The notes below the pieces were generated by a model that saw nothing but the letters and a program-made list of their open reading frames with translations, did no database searches and had not been told where the DNA came from. Positions 1 through 9,489 of a stretch of 64,000 nt of DNA are shown here, piece after piece (position 1 is the stretch's first letter; every line of letters starts with the position of its first letter). Both the position numbers and the translations under genes were made by a program. The DNA comes from Arthrobacter livingstonensis. Its GTDB lineage: Bacteria; Actinomycetota; Actinomycetes; Actinomycetales; Micrococcaceae. The stretch lies in the NCBI RefSeq assembly GCF_003219815.1, contig NZ_QJVD01000011.1, forward strand, positions 81,728-145,727, written 5' to 3'.

Positions 1-1
1 G

Positions 2-1114
2 GCCCCGGTCAAAACCTCACCCGCCGTGGACGGGCAGACCGTCAAGCTCACCATCAACGAGGACATCCAGTACTACGCGCAGCAGGCGGCCCAGCAGCAA
101 AAGGAACAGTACAGTGCCGACTGGGCCAGCATCACCGTGCTGGAGGCCAAGACCGGCAAGGTGATTGCCATCGCGGACTCCGACTCCTACGACCCCAACA
201 ACCCCGGGGCTTCCAAGACCGCCGACGTCGGCTCCCGCACGGTCAGCAGCGTGGTGGAGCCGGGGTCCACCGAAAAGATCGTCACCACTTCAGGTGTCAT
301 GGAAAAGGGCCTTTACAACCCCATGAGCCACTTCCTGGTGCCGCCCTCGCTCACCATCGGCGGCCAGACCTTTGACGACGCCTTTGTCCATGGCACCGAA
401 AAACGCACCCTGGCGGGCATCATTGCCGACTCCATGAACACCGGCACCGTCATGGCGGGCTCCCAAATGACCAAGCAGGAGCGCTACGACTGGCTGCACA
501 AGTTCGGGGTGGGACAGAAAACCGGGATCGACCTTCCGGGGGAGAGCCCCGGCATCCTGGCGCCCTGGCAGCAGTGGGACGGGCGCCAGGAATACACGGT
601 GCTATTCGGCCAGGGCGTGGCCCAGACACCCCTGCAGTCAGCCTTCATCTACCAGACGGTGGCCAATGACGGCATGAGGCTCAAGCCCCAGATCATCGAC
701 TCCACGACGTCCGCCGACGGCACGGTGGACACCGTCAAGCAGGCTCCCGGCATCAGGGTGATCACCCCCAAGACCGCTGCGGAAGACCGGCTCATGCTGG
801 AGGGCGTGGCCACCATGTCCCACTACAACGCCATCAACATTCCGGGCTACCGGGTGGGCGGCAAGACGGGAACGTCGGAGGCGCCGGCGGACAACGGCGT
901 GGGATTTGACGGGTACACGTCGTCGTTTATCGGCATGGCCCCCATGGAGGACCCGCAGTACGTGGTGGCAATCACTGTCCAACGGCCCAAGGGAAGCATT
1001 TACGGCGTGACGCAGGGGGCTACATTTAATCAGGTGATGGGACAGGTCCTGCGCACCTACAACGTGCCGCCCTCCACCACCCCTCCCGCCATGCCGCCGA
1101 AGTTCTACAAGTAG
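2..1114 (+). CDS. ftsI: Class B penicillin-binding protein FtsI (5'-truncated by window edge)
   Basis: Septal peptidoglycan transpeptidase, membrane-anchored and acting outside the membrane with FtsW. Only about 370 C-terminal residues are here; the frame is open to the window edge, so the N-terminal anchor and dimerisation domain lie upstream. The three penicillin-binding motifs are present in order: the active-site Ser of STEK (codon at 266), SMN (codon at 431) and KTGTSEAP (Lys codon at 863). It is the first gene of the run into murE, 21 nt downstream. An in-frame GTG at 26 is not the true start. FtsI is favoured over other class B PBPs because it sits directly before murE in a dcw cluster. 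Confidence 0.93.
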   Translation, partial: APVKTSPAVDGQTVKLTINEDIQYYAQQAAQQQKEQYSADWASITVLEAKTGKVIAIADSDSYDPNNPGASKTADVGSRTVSSVVEPGSTEKIVTTSGVMEKGLYNPMSHFLVPPSLTIGGQTFDDAFVHGTEKRTLAGIIADSMNTGTVMAGSQMTKQERYDWLHKFGVGQKTGIDLPGESPGILAPWQQWDGRQEYTVLFGQGVAQTPLQSAFIYQTVANDGMRLKPQIIDSTTSADGTVDTVKQAPGIRVITPKTAAEDRLMLEGVATMSHYNAINIPGYRVGGKTGTSEAPADNGVGFDGYTSSFIGMAPMEDPQYVVAITVQRPKGSIYGVTQGATFNQVMGQVLRTYNVPPSTTPPAMPPKFYK

Positions 1115-1135
1115 CCCCGGCGGACAGATTAGAGA

Positions 1136-2815
1136 ATGAGAGACAGAGTTTTAGTGGAACAGCCAGCACACCCGCCGCGACCCGTTCACCACGGCGCCGT
1201 GGCGCTTGGCACCATTGCGGCCCTTGCCGGAGCGGATGCGGGCGCCAGTGCGGACATGGCCGTGACAGGAGCCAGCCTTGACTCCCGCACCGTCCTGCCG
1301 GGGGACCTCTACATCGCCCTCCCCGGGGCGCACGCCCATGGCGCCGCATTTGCCGCCTCCGCCGTATCCGCGGGTGCGGTGGCCGTGCTGACGGACGACG
1401 CCGGCACCCGCCAACTCGGAGACGCCCTCCCTGTTCCCGTGCTTGGCTGCCCGGACCCCCGCGGTGCAACAGGTGCGGTGGCGGCGCTCATTTATGGCGG
1501 TGCCGGGGACATGCCCCTTTTTGGCGTGACCGGCACCAACGGCAAGACCACCACCACTTATTTTGTGAACTCCCTGCTGCGGGCACTGGGAAAAACTACC
1601 GGTCTGATCGGCACCATCGAAATCCTGGCCGGGGACGAACCCATCCCCAGCAAGCTGACCACCCCCGAGTCCACCGACGTGCATGCCCTGCTGGCCGTGA
1701 TGGCTGAGCGCGGGCTGGGAGCGGCATCAATGGAGGTGTCCTCCCATGCGCTGGCCTTCGGCCGGGTGGACTCGGTGGTTTTTGACGTGGCCGGCTTCAC
1801 CAACCTGACCCAGGACCACCTGGACCTGCACGGCGGCATGGGGGGCTACTATGCCACCAAGGCCCGGCTGTTCACCCCGGAACACGCCAAGCGGGCCGTG
1901 GTCACTGTCGATGACCCCTGGGGCCGCCGCATGGCCGCTGAGGCCACCGTCCCCGTGCGGACGCTGGCCACCGGGCAGCAGGCTGGCACGGACCAGGCAG
2001 GCCCGGACCAGGCGGCGCCTGCGGACGCGGACTGGCGGGTCTCCCGGATGCGGCGCGACGGGATTGGCTCCCGCTTTGAGCTGCATGGCCCGGACGGCGC
2101 GTTCCTTGCGGTGCACACGGGACTCGCAGGGGATTTCAACGTCTCCAATGCCGCCCTTGCCCTGGTGATGGTCGCGGAGCAGCTCCTCGCTGACGCGGGA
2201 CCTGGCGCAGCGGCTCGCACGGACGCCGTGCCGGCCGTCCAGACGGCGCTGCAGGAGGCCCTTGACACGCATGACCCCTTCACCGTGGACGTCCCGGGGC
2301 GCATGCAGCTGGTGGGCACGGCGCCAGTTGCCGTGGTTGACTTTGCGCATAATCCGGATGCCCTGAAACGGGCCCTGGTGGCCGTGCGTTCGCCGGAGGC
2401 AGGCTCGCAGGTCATTGTCGTCTTTGGTGCCACGGGGGAGCGTGACGCCACCAAGCGCCCCATCATGGGTGCCGTGGCCGTGGAGGGTGCCGACGTGGTG
2501 ATCATCACGGACGACGACCCCCACGACGAGGATCCAGCGGCCATTCGGGCGGACGTGCTGCAGGGCGCCGTGCAGGCCAACGAAGGACGCGCCCGCGGCC
2601 GGCGCATTGAAGAATTTGACCGGCGCGCCGACGCGATTTTCCGCGCGGTGGAGCTGGCGGGGCCGGGCGACACCATCTTGGTGGCCGGCCGCGGCCACGA
2701 GGTCCATCAGGAGGTCAAGGGCGTCAACGTTGCCTTGGATGACAGGGTGGAATTGCGGTCGGCCCTGGACCATTTTGGATTCCCCGCCGCCACCGCCAGC
2801 AGGATAGAGTCTTAA
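1136..2815 (+). CDS. murE: UDP-MurNAc-tripeptide synthetase MurE
   Basis: Cytoplasmic Mur ligase that adds the third stem-peptide amino acid to UDP-MurNAc-L-Ala-D-Glu using ATP. The ATP loop GTNGKTTTT is near residue 133. The central and C-terminal Mur ligase domains are complete, and 559 aa is slightly long for the family. The substrate-choice motif reads DDDPHDEDP (residues 459-467). DAP-adding enzymes have DNPR, whose Arg contacts meso-DAP; here that position is His. This fits addition of L-Lys, the usual diamino acid of Arthrobacter walls, but specificity is inferred. The ATG at 1136 lacks a clear ribosome site, and in-frame TTG/GTG codons follow closely, so the start may move a few codons. 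Confidence 0.93.
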   Translation: MRDRVLVEQPAHPPRPVHHGAVALGTIAALAGADAGASADMAVTGASLDSRTVLPGDLYIALPGAHAHGAAFAASAVSAGAVAVLTDDAGTRQLGDALPVPVLGCPDPRGATGAVAALIYGGAGDMPLFGVTGTNGKTTTTYFVNSLLRALGKTTGLIGTIEILAGDEPIPSKLTTPESTDVHALLAVMAERGLGAASMEVSSHALAFGRVDSVVFDVAGFTNLTQDHLDLHGGMGGYYATKARLFTPEHAKRAVVTVDDPWGRRMAAEATVPVRTLATGQQAGTDQAGPDQAAPADADWRVSRMRRDGIGSRFELHGPDGAFLAVHTGLAGDFNVSNAALALVMVAEQLLADAGPGAAARTDAVPAVQTALQEALDTHDPFTVDVPGRMQLVGTAPVAVVDFAHNPDALKRALVAVRSPEAGSQVIVVFGATGERDATKRPIMGAVAVEGADVVIITDDDPHDEDPAAIRADVLQGAVQANEGRARGRRIEEFDRRADAIFRAVELAGPGDTILVAGRGHEVHQEVKGVNVALDDRVELRSALDHFGFPAATASRIES

Positions 2816-2821
2816 ACCGAC

Positions 2822-4372
2822 ATGATTGATTTTTCAGCGGCTGAGATTGCCGAGCTTACAAATGGCCGCCTTTCCGCCGGGACGGATCCCGCCACGCGCA
2901 TCGACGTGGCACTGATCGCCACCGATTCCCGGGACGCCGCACCAGGGGGCACGTACGTGGCCAAGGCCGGCGAGCACGCCGACGGGCACGACTTCATCGC
3001 CGCGGCCTTTGCCGCGGGCGCCGTTCTGGCCCTGGCCGAGCGTGAGGTCCCGATGCCTGCCGGGCCCGCAGGGGCGGACGACGCCGGAACTTGCTTTCCC
3101 GCCGTCGTCGTCGTCGACGCCGTGCTCGCCATGGGGGTCCTGGCAGCCGAGGTGGTGCGAAGGATCCGCGCGCATTCCGCGCTGACCGTGATCGGCATCA
3201 CCGGTTCAGCGGGCAAGACCACCACAAAGGACCTCCTGACCGGCATTTTGACGCCCCTCGGGGCTACGATGGCTCCTGTGGGTTCGTACAACGGCGAGGT
3301 CGGCGTGCCGCTGACGGTCTTCCGCGCGGTGGAGGCCACCCGCTACCTGATCATTGAAATGGGTGCCACGAAGGTGGGGCAGATCAGCTACCTCTCGGGC
3401 ATCGTCCACCCGGACATTGGCGTGGTCCTGTGCGTGGGCAGCGCCCATGCCGGGGAATTCGGCTCGATCGACAACATCGCCCTGGCCAAGGGTGAGCTGG
3501 TTGCCGCCCTGCCGGCCAACGGCACCGCGATCTTGAATTACGACGACTCCCGCGTCCGGGCCATGGCCGCCCGGGCCGCGGCTTCCGTCACCTGGTTTTC
3601 CAGCGCCGACCGCGATAACACCGTTCAGGACAACAGCGTCCAGGCACGCAATGTGCGGACCACGGGCGGGCACCCCGAATTTGATTTGTCGTTCCCCGGG
3701 GAACCCGGCGTGCATTCCGTCACGAGCAGGCTCCTGGGCCTGCACCACGTGACCAACCTGCTGGCCGCGGCAACGGCGGCCCATGCGGCCGGTGCCGCCC
3801 CTGCGGACATCGCAGCGTCGCTGAGCACACAGGGTCCCGTCAGCCGCTACCGCATGGAGCGGACGGACCGCCCGGACGGCGTCACCGTCATCAACGACGC
3901 CTACAATGCCAACCCCGAGTCCATGCGCGCCGCCCTGCGCACGCTGGCCGAACTGGGGGAGGGTGGCAGCCGGCGCACCTGGGCCGTCTTGGGTGAAATG
4001 CTTGAGCTTGGCGAGGATTCCGTCCTGGAACATGACGCCGTGGGCCGGGTGGCGGTGCGGCTGAACATCTCCCGCCTGGTGGTGGTCGGCGCCGCGGCGC
4101 GGGCCATGCATGTGGGTGCGGTCATGGAGGGGTCCTGGGGGGAAGAATCCATGTTTGTGGCCGACGCCGACGCCGCCTACGCGGTGCTCGAACGTGAGCT
4201 TGCCCCGGGCGACGTGGTCCTGGTCAAGTCATCCAACGGTGCCGGCCTGCGCTTCCTGGGTGACCGCCTGCTGGGGGACCGGCCGTTGGGTGATCGGATA
4301 GCATTACCCACTAGCGGCGCCCCGACACACCCCCACCTGCAGACTCCCGGCGAAAGGACCCAGCAGCCATGA
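2822..4372 (+). CDS. murF: UDP-MurNAc-pentapeptide synthetase MurF
   Basis: Cytoplasmic ATP-dependent ligase that adds D-Ala-D-Ala to the UDP-MurNAc-tripeptide, the last soluble precursor step. The N-terminal substrate domain, the ATP loop GITGSAGKTTTKD near residue 125, and the C-terminal Mur ligase domain with NDAYNANPES are all visible. The length of 516 aa is somewhat above the typical 450-480. The excess is partly a low-complexity C-terminal tail with a repeated LGDR motif and a Pro/His/Thr-rich end. The ATG lies 6 nt after the murE stop, and the stop overlaps mraY as ATGA, so translation is probably coupled. Confidence 0.94.
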   Translation: MIDFSAAEIAELTNGRLSAGTDPATRIDVALIATDSRDAAPGGTYVAKAGEHADGHDFIAAAFAAGAVLALAEREVPMPAGPAGADDAGTCFPAVVVVDAVLAMGVLAAEVVRRIRAHSALTVIGITGSAGKTTTKDLLTGILTPLGATMAPVGSYNGEVGVPLTVFRAVEATRYLIIEMGATKVGQISYLSGIVHPDIGVVLCVGSAHAGEFGSIDNIALAKGELVAALPANGTAILNYDDSRVRAMAARAAASVTWFSSADRDNTVQDNSVQARNVRTTGGHPEFDLSFPGEPGVHSVTSRLLGLHHVTNLLAAATAAHAAGAAPADIAASLSTQGPVSRYRMERTDRPDGVTVINDAYNANPESMRAALRTLAELGEGGSRRTWAVLGEMLELGEDSVLEHDAVGRVAVRLNISRLVVVGAAARAMHVGAVMEGSWGEESMFVADADAAYAVLERELAPGDVVLVKSSNGAGLRFLGDRLLGDRPLGDRIALPTSGAPTHPHLQTPGERTQQP

Positions 4373-5481
4373 TCGCATTGCTTATTGGCACCGGCCTGGC
4401 CCTGGCCTTCGCCATGGTGGGCACACCGCTGTTTATCCGCCTCCTGGTAAAAAAGGGGTACGGGCAGATCATCCGGGACGACGGGCCCACGACACACCAG
4501 ATCAAGCGCGGCACCCCCACCATGGGCGGAACGGTGGTGGTCGGCTCGGTGGTCGGCGCCTACTTCCTCACCCACCTGATCATTTGGCTGATCAACCCGG
4601 CGGTGGAAGGGCCCACGGCCTCCGGGCTGCTCATGATCTTCCTGATGGTGGGGCAGGGCCTGGTGGGCTTCCTGGATGATTTCCTGAAGATCTCCAACCA
4701 GCGCAGCCTGGGCCTGGATGCGAAGGGCAAGCTCGCAGGGCAGGCCGTGATCGGCATTGCCTTTGCCATCATGGCCTTGGGCTTTCCCGACAGCAGCGGA
4801 CGGACCCCCGCCAGCACGTTCATCTCCTTTGCCCGCGACATCCCTTCCCTGAACCTGGCTTTTGCCGGCGCCGGGCTCGGTGTGGTCCTCTTTGTCATCT
4901 GGTCCAACCTGATCATTGCCGGCACCACGAACGGGGTGAACCTCACCGACGGCCTGGACGGGCTGGCCACCGGCGCCGCCATCCTGGTGTTTGGGGCCTA
5001 CACACTCATTGGCGTGTGGCAGAACAGCCAGGTCTGCGGCTCCCGCAAGATCCCCTCTGAATCGGTCTGCTACGAGGTCCGCGACCCGCTGGACCTGTCC
5101 CTCATCGCCGTCATCATGTTTGCCGCCCTGATCGGCTTCCTGTGGTGGAACACGTCCCCGGCAAAAATCTTCATGGGAGACACCGGTTCGCTGGCCATCG
5201 GCGGCGCCATCGCCGGGTTTGCCATCCTCTCCCGCACGGAAATCCTGCTGTTCATCATTGGCGGGCTGTTCGTGCTGATTACCCTCTCCGTCATCATCCA
5301 GGTCGGTTTTTTCAAGCTCTCCAAGGGCCGGCGCGTGTTCCGGATGGCACCGCTGCAGCACCACTTTGAACTCAAGGGCTGGCCCGAGGTGACGGTGGTG
5401 GTGAGGTTCTGGATCCTGGCCGGGCTCATGGTGGCCGTGGGGCTGGGCGCCTTTTACGCTGAATGGGTAGTTCGACTGTGA
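4369..5481 (+). CDS. mraY: Phospho-MurNAc-pentapeptide transferase MraY
   Basis: Polytopic membrane enzyme that moves phospho-MurNAc-pentapeptide to undecaprenyl phosphate, making lipid I. Family motifs are clear: DGPTTHQIKRGTPTMGG near the N-terminus, the catalytic LTDGLDGLA segment, MGDTGSLAIGG, and PLQHHFELKGWPE close to the end. About ten hydrophobic segments are spread over 370 aa, the usual size. Its ATG overlaps the murF stop by 4 nt. A loop with two cysteines (around residues 224-234) between membrane segments is longer than in many relatives. Confidence 0.96.
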   Translation: MIALLIGTGLALAFAMVGTPLFIRLLVKKGYGQIIRDDGPTTHQIKRGTPTMGGTVVVGSVVGAYFLTHLIIWLINPAVEGPTASGLLMIFLMVGQGLVGFLDDFLKISNQRSLGLDAKGKLAGQAVIGIAFAIMALGFPDSSGRTPASTFISFARDIPSLNLAFAGAGLGVVLFVIWSNLIIAGTTNGVNLTDGLDGLATGAAILVFGAYTLIGVWQNSQVCGSRKIPSESVCYEVRDPLDLSLIAVIMFAALIGFLWWNTSPAKIFMGDTGSLAIGGAIAGFAILSRTEILLFIIGGLFVLITLSVIIQVGFFKLSKGRRVFRMAPLQHHFELKGWPEVTVVVRFWILAGLMVAVGLGAFYAEWVVRL

Positions 5482-7040
5482 CCAGCACTGCATCAAGGCC
5501 CGCCGGCCCCGGCCGGCTGGCGGAGCTGACGAGCTGGGACGCCGACTGGGCCGGCCTGCGGGTGGTGGTCACGGGCATTTCCAAGACAGGCTTCTCCGCG
5601 GCGGACACGCTGGCCGAGCTGGGCGCACGCGTGGTGGTGGTCGCCTCCTCGGACGACGACGACGCCCGCCACGCCGCTGAAACCTTGAAGATTGTTGGGG
5701 TTGAGGAGGTCATTCTGGGCCAGGACTCCTCCATCCTGCTGCCCCTGGTGGGCGGGGAGGCGCCCGAACTGGTCGTTACCAGCCCAGGCTACAAGCCCTC
5801 CCACCCGCTGCTCGCCGCGGCCGCCGCCGCCGGCGTCTCGATCTGGGGCGACGTGGAGCTCGCCTGGCGCGTACGCACCCGCGCGGGCCGCAAGACGGCC
5901 GAATGGATCACCATCACCGGCACCAACGGTAAAACGACCACCACCACCATGGTGGAACACATGCTTGTGGCCGCGGGGCTGCGAGCCATTGCCGCCGGCA
6001 ACATCGGCACCCCCATCCTGGATGCCGTGCGCGACCCCGAAGGCTGGGACGTCCTGGCTGTCGAGCTCTCAACCTTCCAGCTGCACTTCACGCAATCCCT
6101 GGAGCCTCTCTCCAGCGTGTGCCTGAACCTGGCCGAGGACCACGTGGACTGGCACGGCAGCTTCGAGGCCTATGCGGCGGACAAGGCCAAGATCTACGCC
6201 AACACCAAGGTTGCGTGCGTCTACAACGCCGAACAAATTGAAACTGAACGCATGGTCGAGGAAGCCGAGGTCCGCGAAGGGTGCCGTGCCGTCGGCTTCA
6301 CCACGGGCATGCCGGCCGTCAGCATGGTTGGGGTGGTCGAGGGGCTGATCGTGGACCGGGCCTTCATCGCAGAACGCAAGGATTCCGCCGTCGAACTGGC
6401 CCACGTCAGCGACATTGCGGACCTGGTTCCCAGGCATCTCGTCGCCAACGCCGCGGCGGCAGCGGCGCTGGTGCGCGCCTACGGCCTCACGCCGGAAAAC
6501 GTGCGTGACGGCCTGTTGGCCTTTGAGTCCGGCGACCACCGCATCCAGCCGGTGGCCAAGGCTGGCGGCGTGCTGTGGGTGAACGACTCCAAGGCCACCA
6601 ACCCGCACGCAGCCTCCGCATCCCTGTCGGCGTTCAAGCCCGTCATCTGGATTGCCGGGGGGCTGTCCAAGGGGGTCGAGTATGACGGGCTCGTCAGCGC
6701 GCATGCGGACCGCCTCAAGGCCGTGGTCCTCATCGGTGAGGACAGCAGCGCCCTGGCCGGGGCATTGGCACGACACGCCCCGGATGTGCCGGTCATTGAG
6801 ACGGGCAGGGCCCAAACTGGCAAGGAAGGAATGGTGGAAACACCCATCTTTGGCGACGCCGTCATGGCACAGGCCGTTGCGGCCGCAGCCGGGTTGGCTG
6901 CGGACGGTGACACCGTGCTCATGGCCCCGGCGTCCGCCTCCATGGACCAGTTTTCTTCCTACGCCCACCGCGGCCAGGCGTTTATCAGCGCGGTCCGTGA
7001 GCTGTTGGAACGACGGGCGAGCGCCAACAAGGAGTCATAG
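5478..7040 (+). CDS. murD: UDP-MurNAc-L-alanine:D-glutamate ligase MurD
   Basis: Cytoplasmic Mur ligase that adds D-Glu to UDP-MurNAc-L-Ala. An N-terminal Rossmann-like domain (RVVVTGISKTGFS), the ATP loop ITGTNGKTTTTT and a C-terminal domain with NDSKATNPHA are seen. The GTG at 5478 overlaps the mraY stop as GTGA, the same coupling used at other junctions of this operon; an in-frame ATG at 5463 is an alternative adding five residues. Neither has a strong ribosome site. The stop shares its last base with the ftsW GTG. Confidence 0.94.
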   Translation: MTSTASRPAGPGRLAELTSWDADWAGLRVVVTGISKTGFSAADTLAELGARVVVVASSDDDDARHAAETLKIVGVEEVILGQDSSILLPLVGGEAPELVVTSPGYKPSHPLLAAAAAAGVSIWGDVELAWRVRTRAGRKTAEWITITGTNGKTTTTTMVEHMLVAAGLRAIAAGNIGTPILDAVRDPEGWDVLAVELSTFQLHFTQSLEPLSSVCLNLAEDHVDWHGSFEAYAADKAKIYANTKVACVYNAEQIETERMVEEAEVREGCRAVGFTTGMPAVSMVGVVEGLIVDRAFIAERKDSAVELAHVSDIADLVPRHLVANAAAAAALVRAYGLTPENVRDGLLAFESGDHRIQPVAKAGGVLWVNDSKATNPHAASASLSAFKPVIWIAGGLSKGVEYDGLVSAHADRLKAVVLIGEDSSALAGALARHAPDVPVIETGRAQTGKEGMVETPIFGDAVMAQAVAAAAGLAADGDTVLMAPASASMDQFSSYAHRGQAFISAVRELLERRASANKES

Positions 7041-8383
7041 TGGCCAGAACACCGGCACAACCCGGAACCTCCGCGCAGCGGACCGCCCCCAGGAAGGGCA
7101 CAGGCGCGACGCCCCCAGCGGGAACGGCCATGACGGCAAAGGCGGCAGCACCGCAGGCAACAGCCGGGCCCGCTGCCAAGGCGCCGGCCGCGACGAAGAC
7201 GGCGACCCCCGGCGGCGGCACCGAACCCGGCCGCCTGCAGCGGCTGCGCCACCGCATCAATGAACTGGCCGGACGCCCCAGCGCCGCCTACTACTGGATC
7301 ATCGGCACCACCGTGGCACTGACCTGCATCGGGCTCATGACGGTGCTCTCGGCGTCGGCCGCTGAATCCATTTCCGAAGGCAAGGACCCCTACTCCCTGT
7401 TCATCAAGGAGAGCATCTTTGCCGCCGCCGGCATGGTGCTGATGATGGCACTCTCCATAGTCCCGCCCTCCGGCCTGAAAAAACTCGCCTGGCCCGCCCT
7501 GGGGCTGTCGGCCCTGCTGCTCATTGCCGTCTTCACACCGCTGGGAAAGGAAGTGAACGGCAACAGGAACTGGATCAACCTCGGCGAGTCGCTCAGCTTC
7601 CAGCCATCGGAAGCCGCGAAGCTGGCGCTGGCGCTCTGGATGGGGCTGATCCTGGCCCGCAAGGGAGAACTGGTCCGCGACTGGAAACACGCGCTGCTCC
7701 CGATCGTGCCCGTGGGCGTCGTCATGGTGGGCCTGATCCTTGCCGGCAAGGACCTGGGCACCTCTGTCATCGTCATGGCCGTGGTCGGTGCCGGGATGTA
7801 CTTTGGCGGCGCCACCTTGAAGGTACTGCTGCCCGCCCTCGCGGCGGGCCTGCTCGGTGCCGTCCTCCTGGCGGCCTTCAGCGGCAACAGGACCTCCCGA
7901 CTCTCCGGGTGGCTCGGCAACTGCGACCCCACCTTGGGCTTGTGCGACCAGGCGCAGAACGGGCTCTATGCCCTCGCCTCAGGACGCTGGTTCGGGGTTG
8001 GCCTGGGCCAAAGCCGGCAAAAGTGGAGCTGGATCCCGGAAGCCCACAACGACTTCATCTTCGCCATCCTTGGCGAGGAGCTGGGCCTGATCGGCACACT
8101 GGCTATCATTGCCCTCTACGCCGTCCTGGCCTTCGCCATCTTCCGCGTCATCATGAAGCGCAACGACACCTTCGCAAGGGTGGTGTGCGGTGCCATCCTG
8201 GCTTGGATCATCGGCCAGGCGTTTGTGAACATCGCCATGGTCGCGGGGCTCCTGCCGATCATCGGCGTCCCCCTGCCCTTGATTTCCTATGGCGGCAGCG
8301 CGCTCGTGCTGGTGCTGGCGGCCCTCGGCGTCGTCCTCTCCTTTGCCCGCAATGAACCAGAAAGTGCCACGATAGAACCATGA
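7040..8383 (+). CDS. ftsW: Lipid II polymerase FtsW (SEDS family)
   Basis: SEDS-family peptidoglycan glycosyltransferase working with FtsI in septal wall synthesis. The first ~70 residues are a cytoplasmic Ala/Thr/Pro/Lys-rich extension, followed by about ten membrane segments. Family motifs include GNRNWI and the conserved tail [15 protein letters not shown]. Length 447 aa. The GTG start overlaps the last base of the murD stop, and the stop overlaps murG as ATGA. FtsW rather than RodA is chosen from its place between murD and murG. Confidence 0.94.
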   Translation: MARTPAQPGTSAQRTAPRKGTGATPPAGTAMTAKAAAPQATAGPAAKAPAATKTATPGGGTEPGRLQRLRHRINELAGRPSAAYYWIIGTTVALTCIGLMTVLSASAAESISEGKDPYSLFIKESIFAAAGMVLMMALSIVPPSGLKKLAWPALGLSALLLIAVFTPLGKEVNGNRNWINLGESLSFQPSEAAKLALALWMGLILARKGELVRDWKHALLPIVPVGVVMVGLILAGKDLGTSVIVMAVVGAGMYFGGATLKVLLPALAAGLLGAVLLAAFSGNRTSRLSGWLGNCDPTLGLCDQAQNGLYALASGRWFGVGLGQSRQKWSWIPEAHNDFIFAILGEELGLIGTLAIIALYAVLAFAIFRVIMKRNDTFARVVCGAILAWIIGQAFVNIAMVAGLLPIIGVPLPLISYGGSALVLVLAALGVVLSFARNEPESATIEP

Positions 8384-9489
8384 TGAAACCCAACCGACCG
8401 GCGCTCTCCGTGGTCCTGGCCGGCGGGGGCTCCGCCGGGCACGTGAGCCCGCTGCTGGCCATCGCCAATGCCGTGCGCAGCCGCGTTGCCTACGCCGCCA
8501 TCCTGGCCGTGGGCACGGCCGACGGCTTGGAAGCACGCCTGGTCCCCGCGGCCGGGTTTGAACTGGCCACCATTGACCGGATTCCCCTGCCGCGCCGGCC
8601 CTCACCGGATCTGCTGAAGCTGCCAGGGCGCATGCGCCGCGCCATCGCCCGCGGCAAGGACATCCTGCGCGACGCGGAGGCGGATGTCCTGGTGGGCGTT
8701 GGCGGCTACGTTTGCACTCCCATGTACCTGGCGGCCAAGTCGCTGGGCGTGCCGATCGTCATTCACGAGGCCAACACCAAGGCCGGCCTCGCCAACAAGG
8801 TCGGCGCCCGCTACACCATCCGCGTCGGCACGGCGTTTGCCGCCACGAAAATCCGCCACGGCCACGTGGTGGGCATGCCCATGCGCCCCGCCGTTGCCGG
8901 CCTGGACCGTGCCGCCGAGCAGGGCGCCGCCCGCGAACGCCTCGGACTCGCGCCCGACCTTCCCACCCTGGTTGTCACCGGAGGCTCGCTGGGCGCGCTG
9001 CGCCTGAACCGGGCCGTGGCCGGCGCCGTTGGTGCGCTGGGTGCCGCCGGCATCCAGGTCCTGCATGTCACCGGCAACGGCAAATCCGTCACCGCGGCCG
9101 ACGGCGGACTGCTCACTGCACCGCTGTACCGCCAGCTCGAATATGTGGACGCCATGGAGGACGCCTACGCGGCCGCCGACATCCTGTTGTGCCGCTCCGG
9201 TGCCGGGACCGTGTCCGAGGTGGCCGCCGTCGGACTGCCAGCGGTGTTTGTGCCGCTGCCGGTGGGCAACGGCGAGCAGGCCCGCAACGCCGCGGGGCTC
9301 GTGGCTGCCGATGCCGCCCTGCTGGTGCCCGACGCGCAGCTGGACACCGGCTGGATTGAACAGAACGTCATCCCGCTGTGCCTGGACAGTGGACGGCTGG
9401 CCGCCATGGGCGCGCGCGCCTCCGCGCTGGGCATCCGCGATGCCGCCGAACGCATGGCGGACATGGTCCTTGCGGCGGCCCGAAAGTGA
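8380..9489 (+). CDS. murG: Lipid II synthase (GlcNAc transferase) MurG
   Basis: Peripheral membrane glycosyltransferase that adds GlcNAc from UDP-GlcNAc to lipid I, forming lipid II. The glycine-rich N-terminal motif [17 protein letters not shown] and the C-terminal UDP-GlcNAc site ([18 protein letters not shown], then [11 protein letters not shown]) are both present. The 369 aa length is normal. It overlaps ftsW and the next gene murC by 4 nt each. Confidence 0.96.
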   Translation: MMKPNRPALSVVLAGGGSAGHVSPLLAIANAVRSRVAYAAILAVGTADGLEARLVPAAGFELATIDRIPLPRRPSPDLLKLPGRMRRAIARGKDILRDAEADVLVGVGGYVCTPMYLAAKSLGVPIVIHEANTKAGLANKVGARYTIRVGTAFAATKIRHGHVVGMPMRPAVAGLDRAAEQGAARERLGLAPDLPTLVVTGGSLGALRLNRAVAGAVGALGAAGIQVLHVTGNGKSVTAADGGLLTAPLYRQLEYVDAMEDAYAAADILLCRSGAGTVSEVAAVGLPAVFVPLPVGNGEQARNAAGLVAADAALLVPDAQLDTGWIEQNVIPLCLDSGRLAAMGARASALGIRDAAERMADMVLAAARK

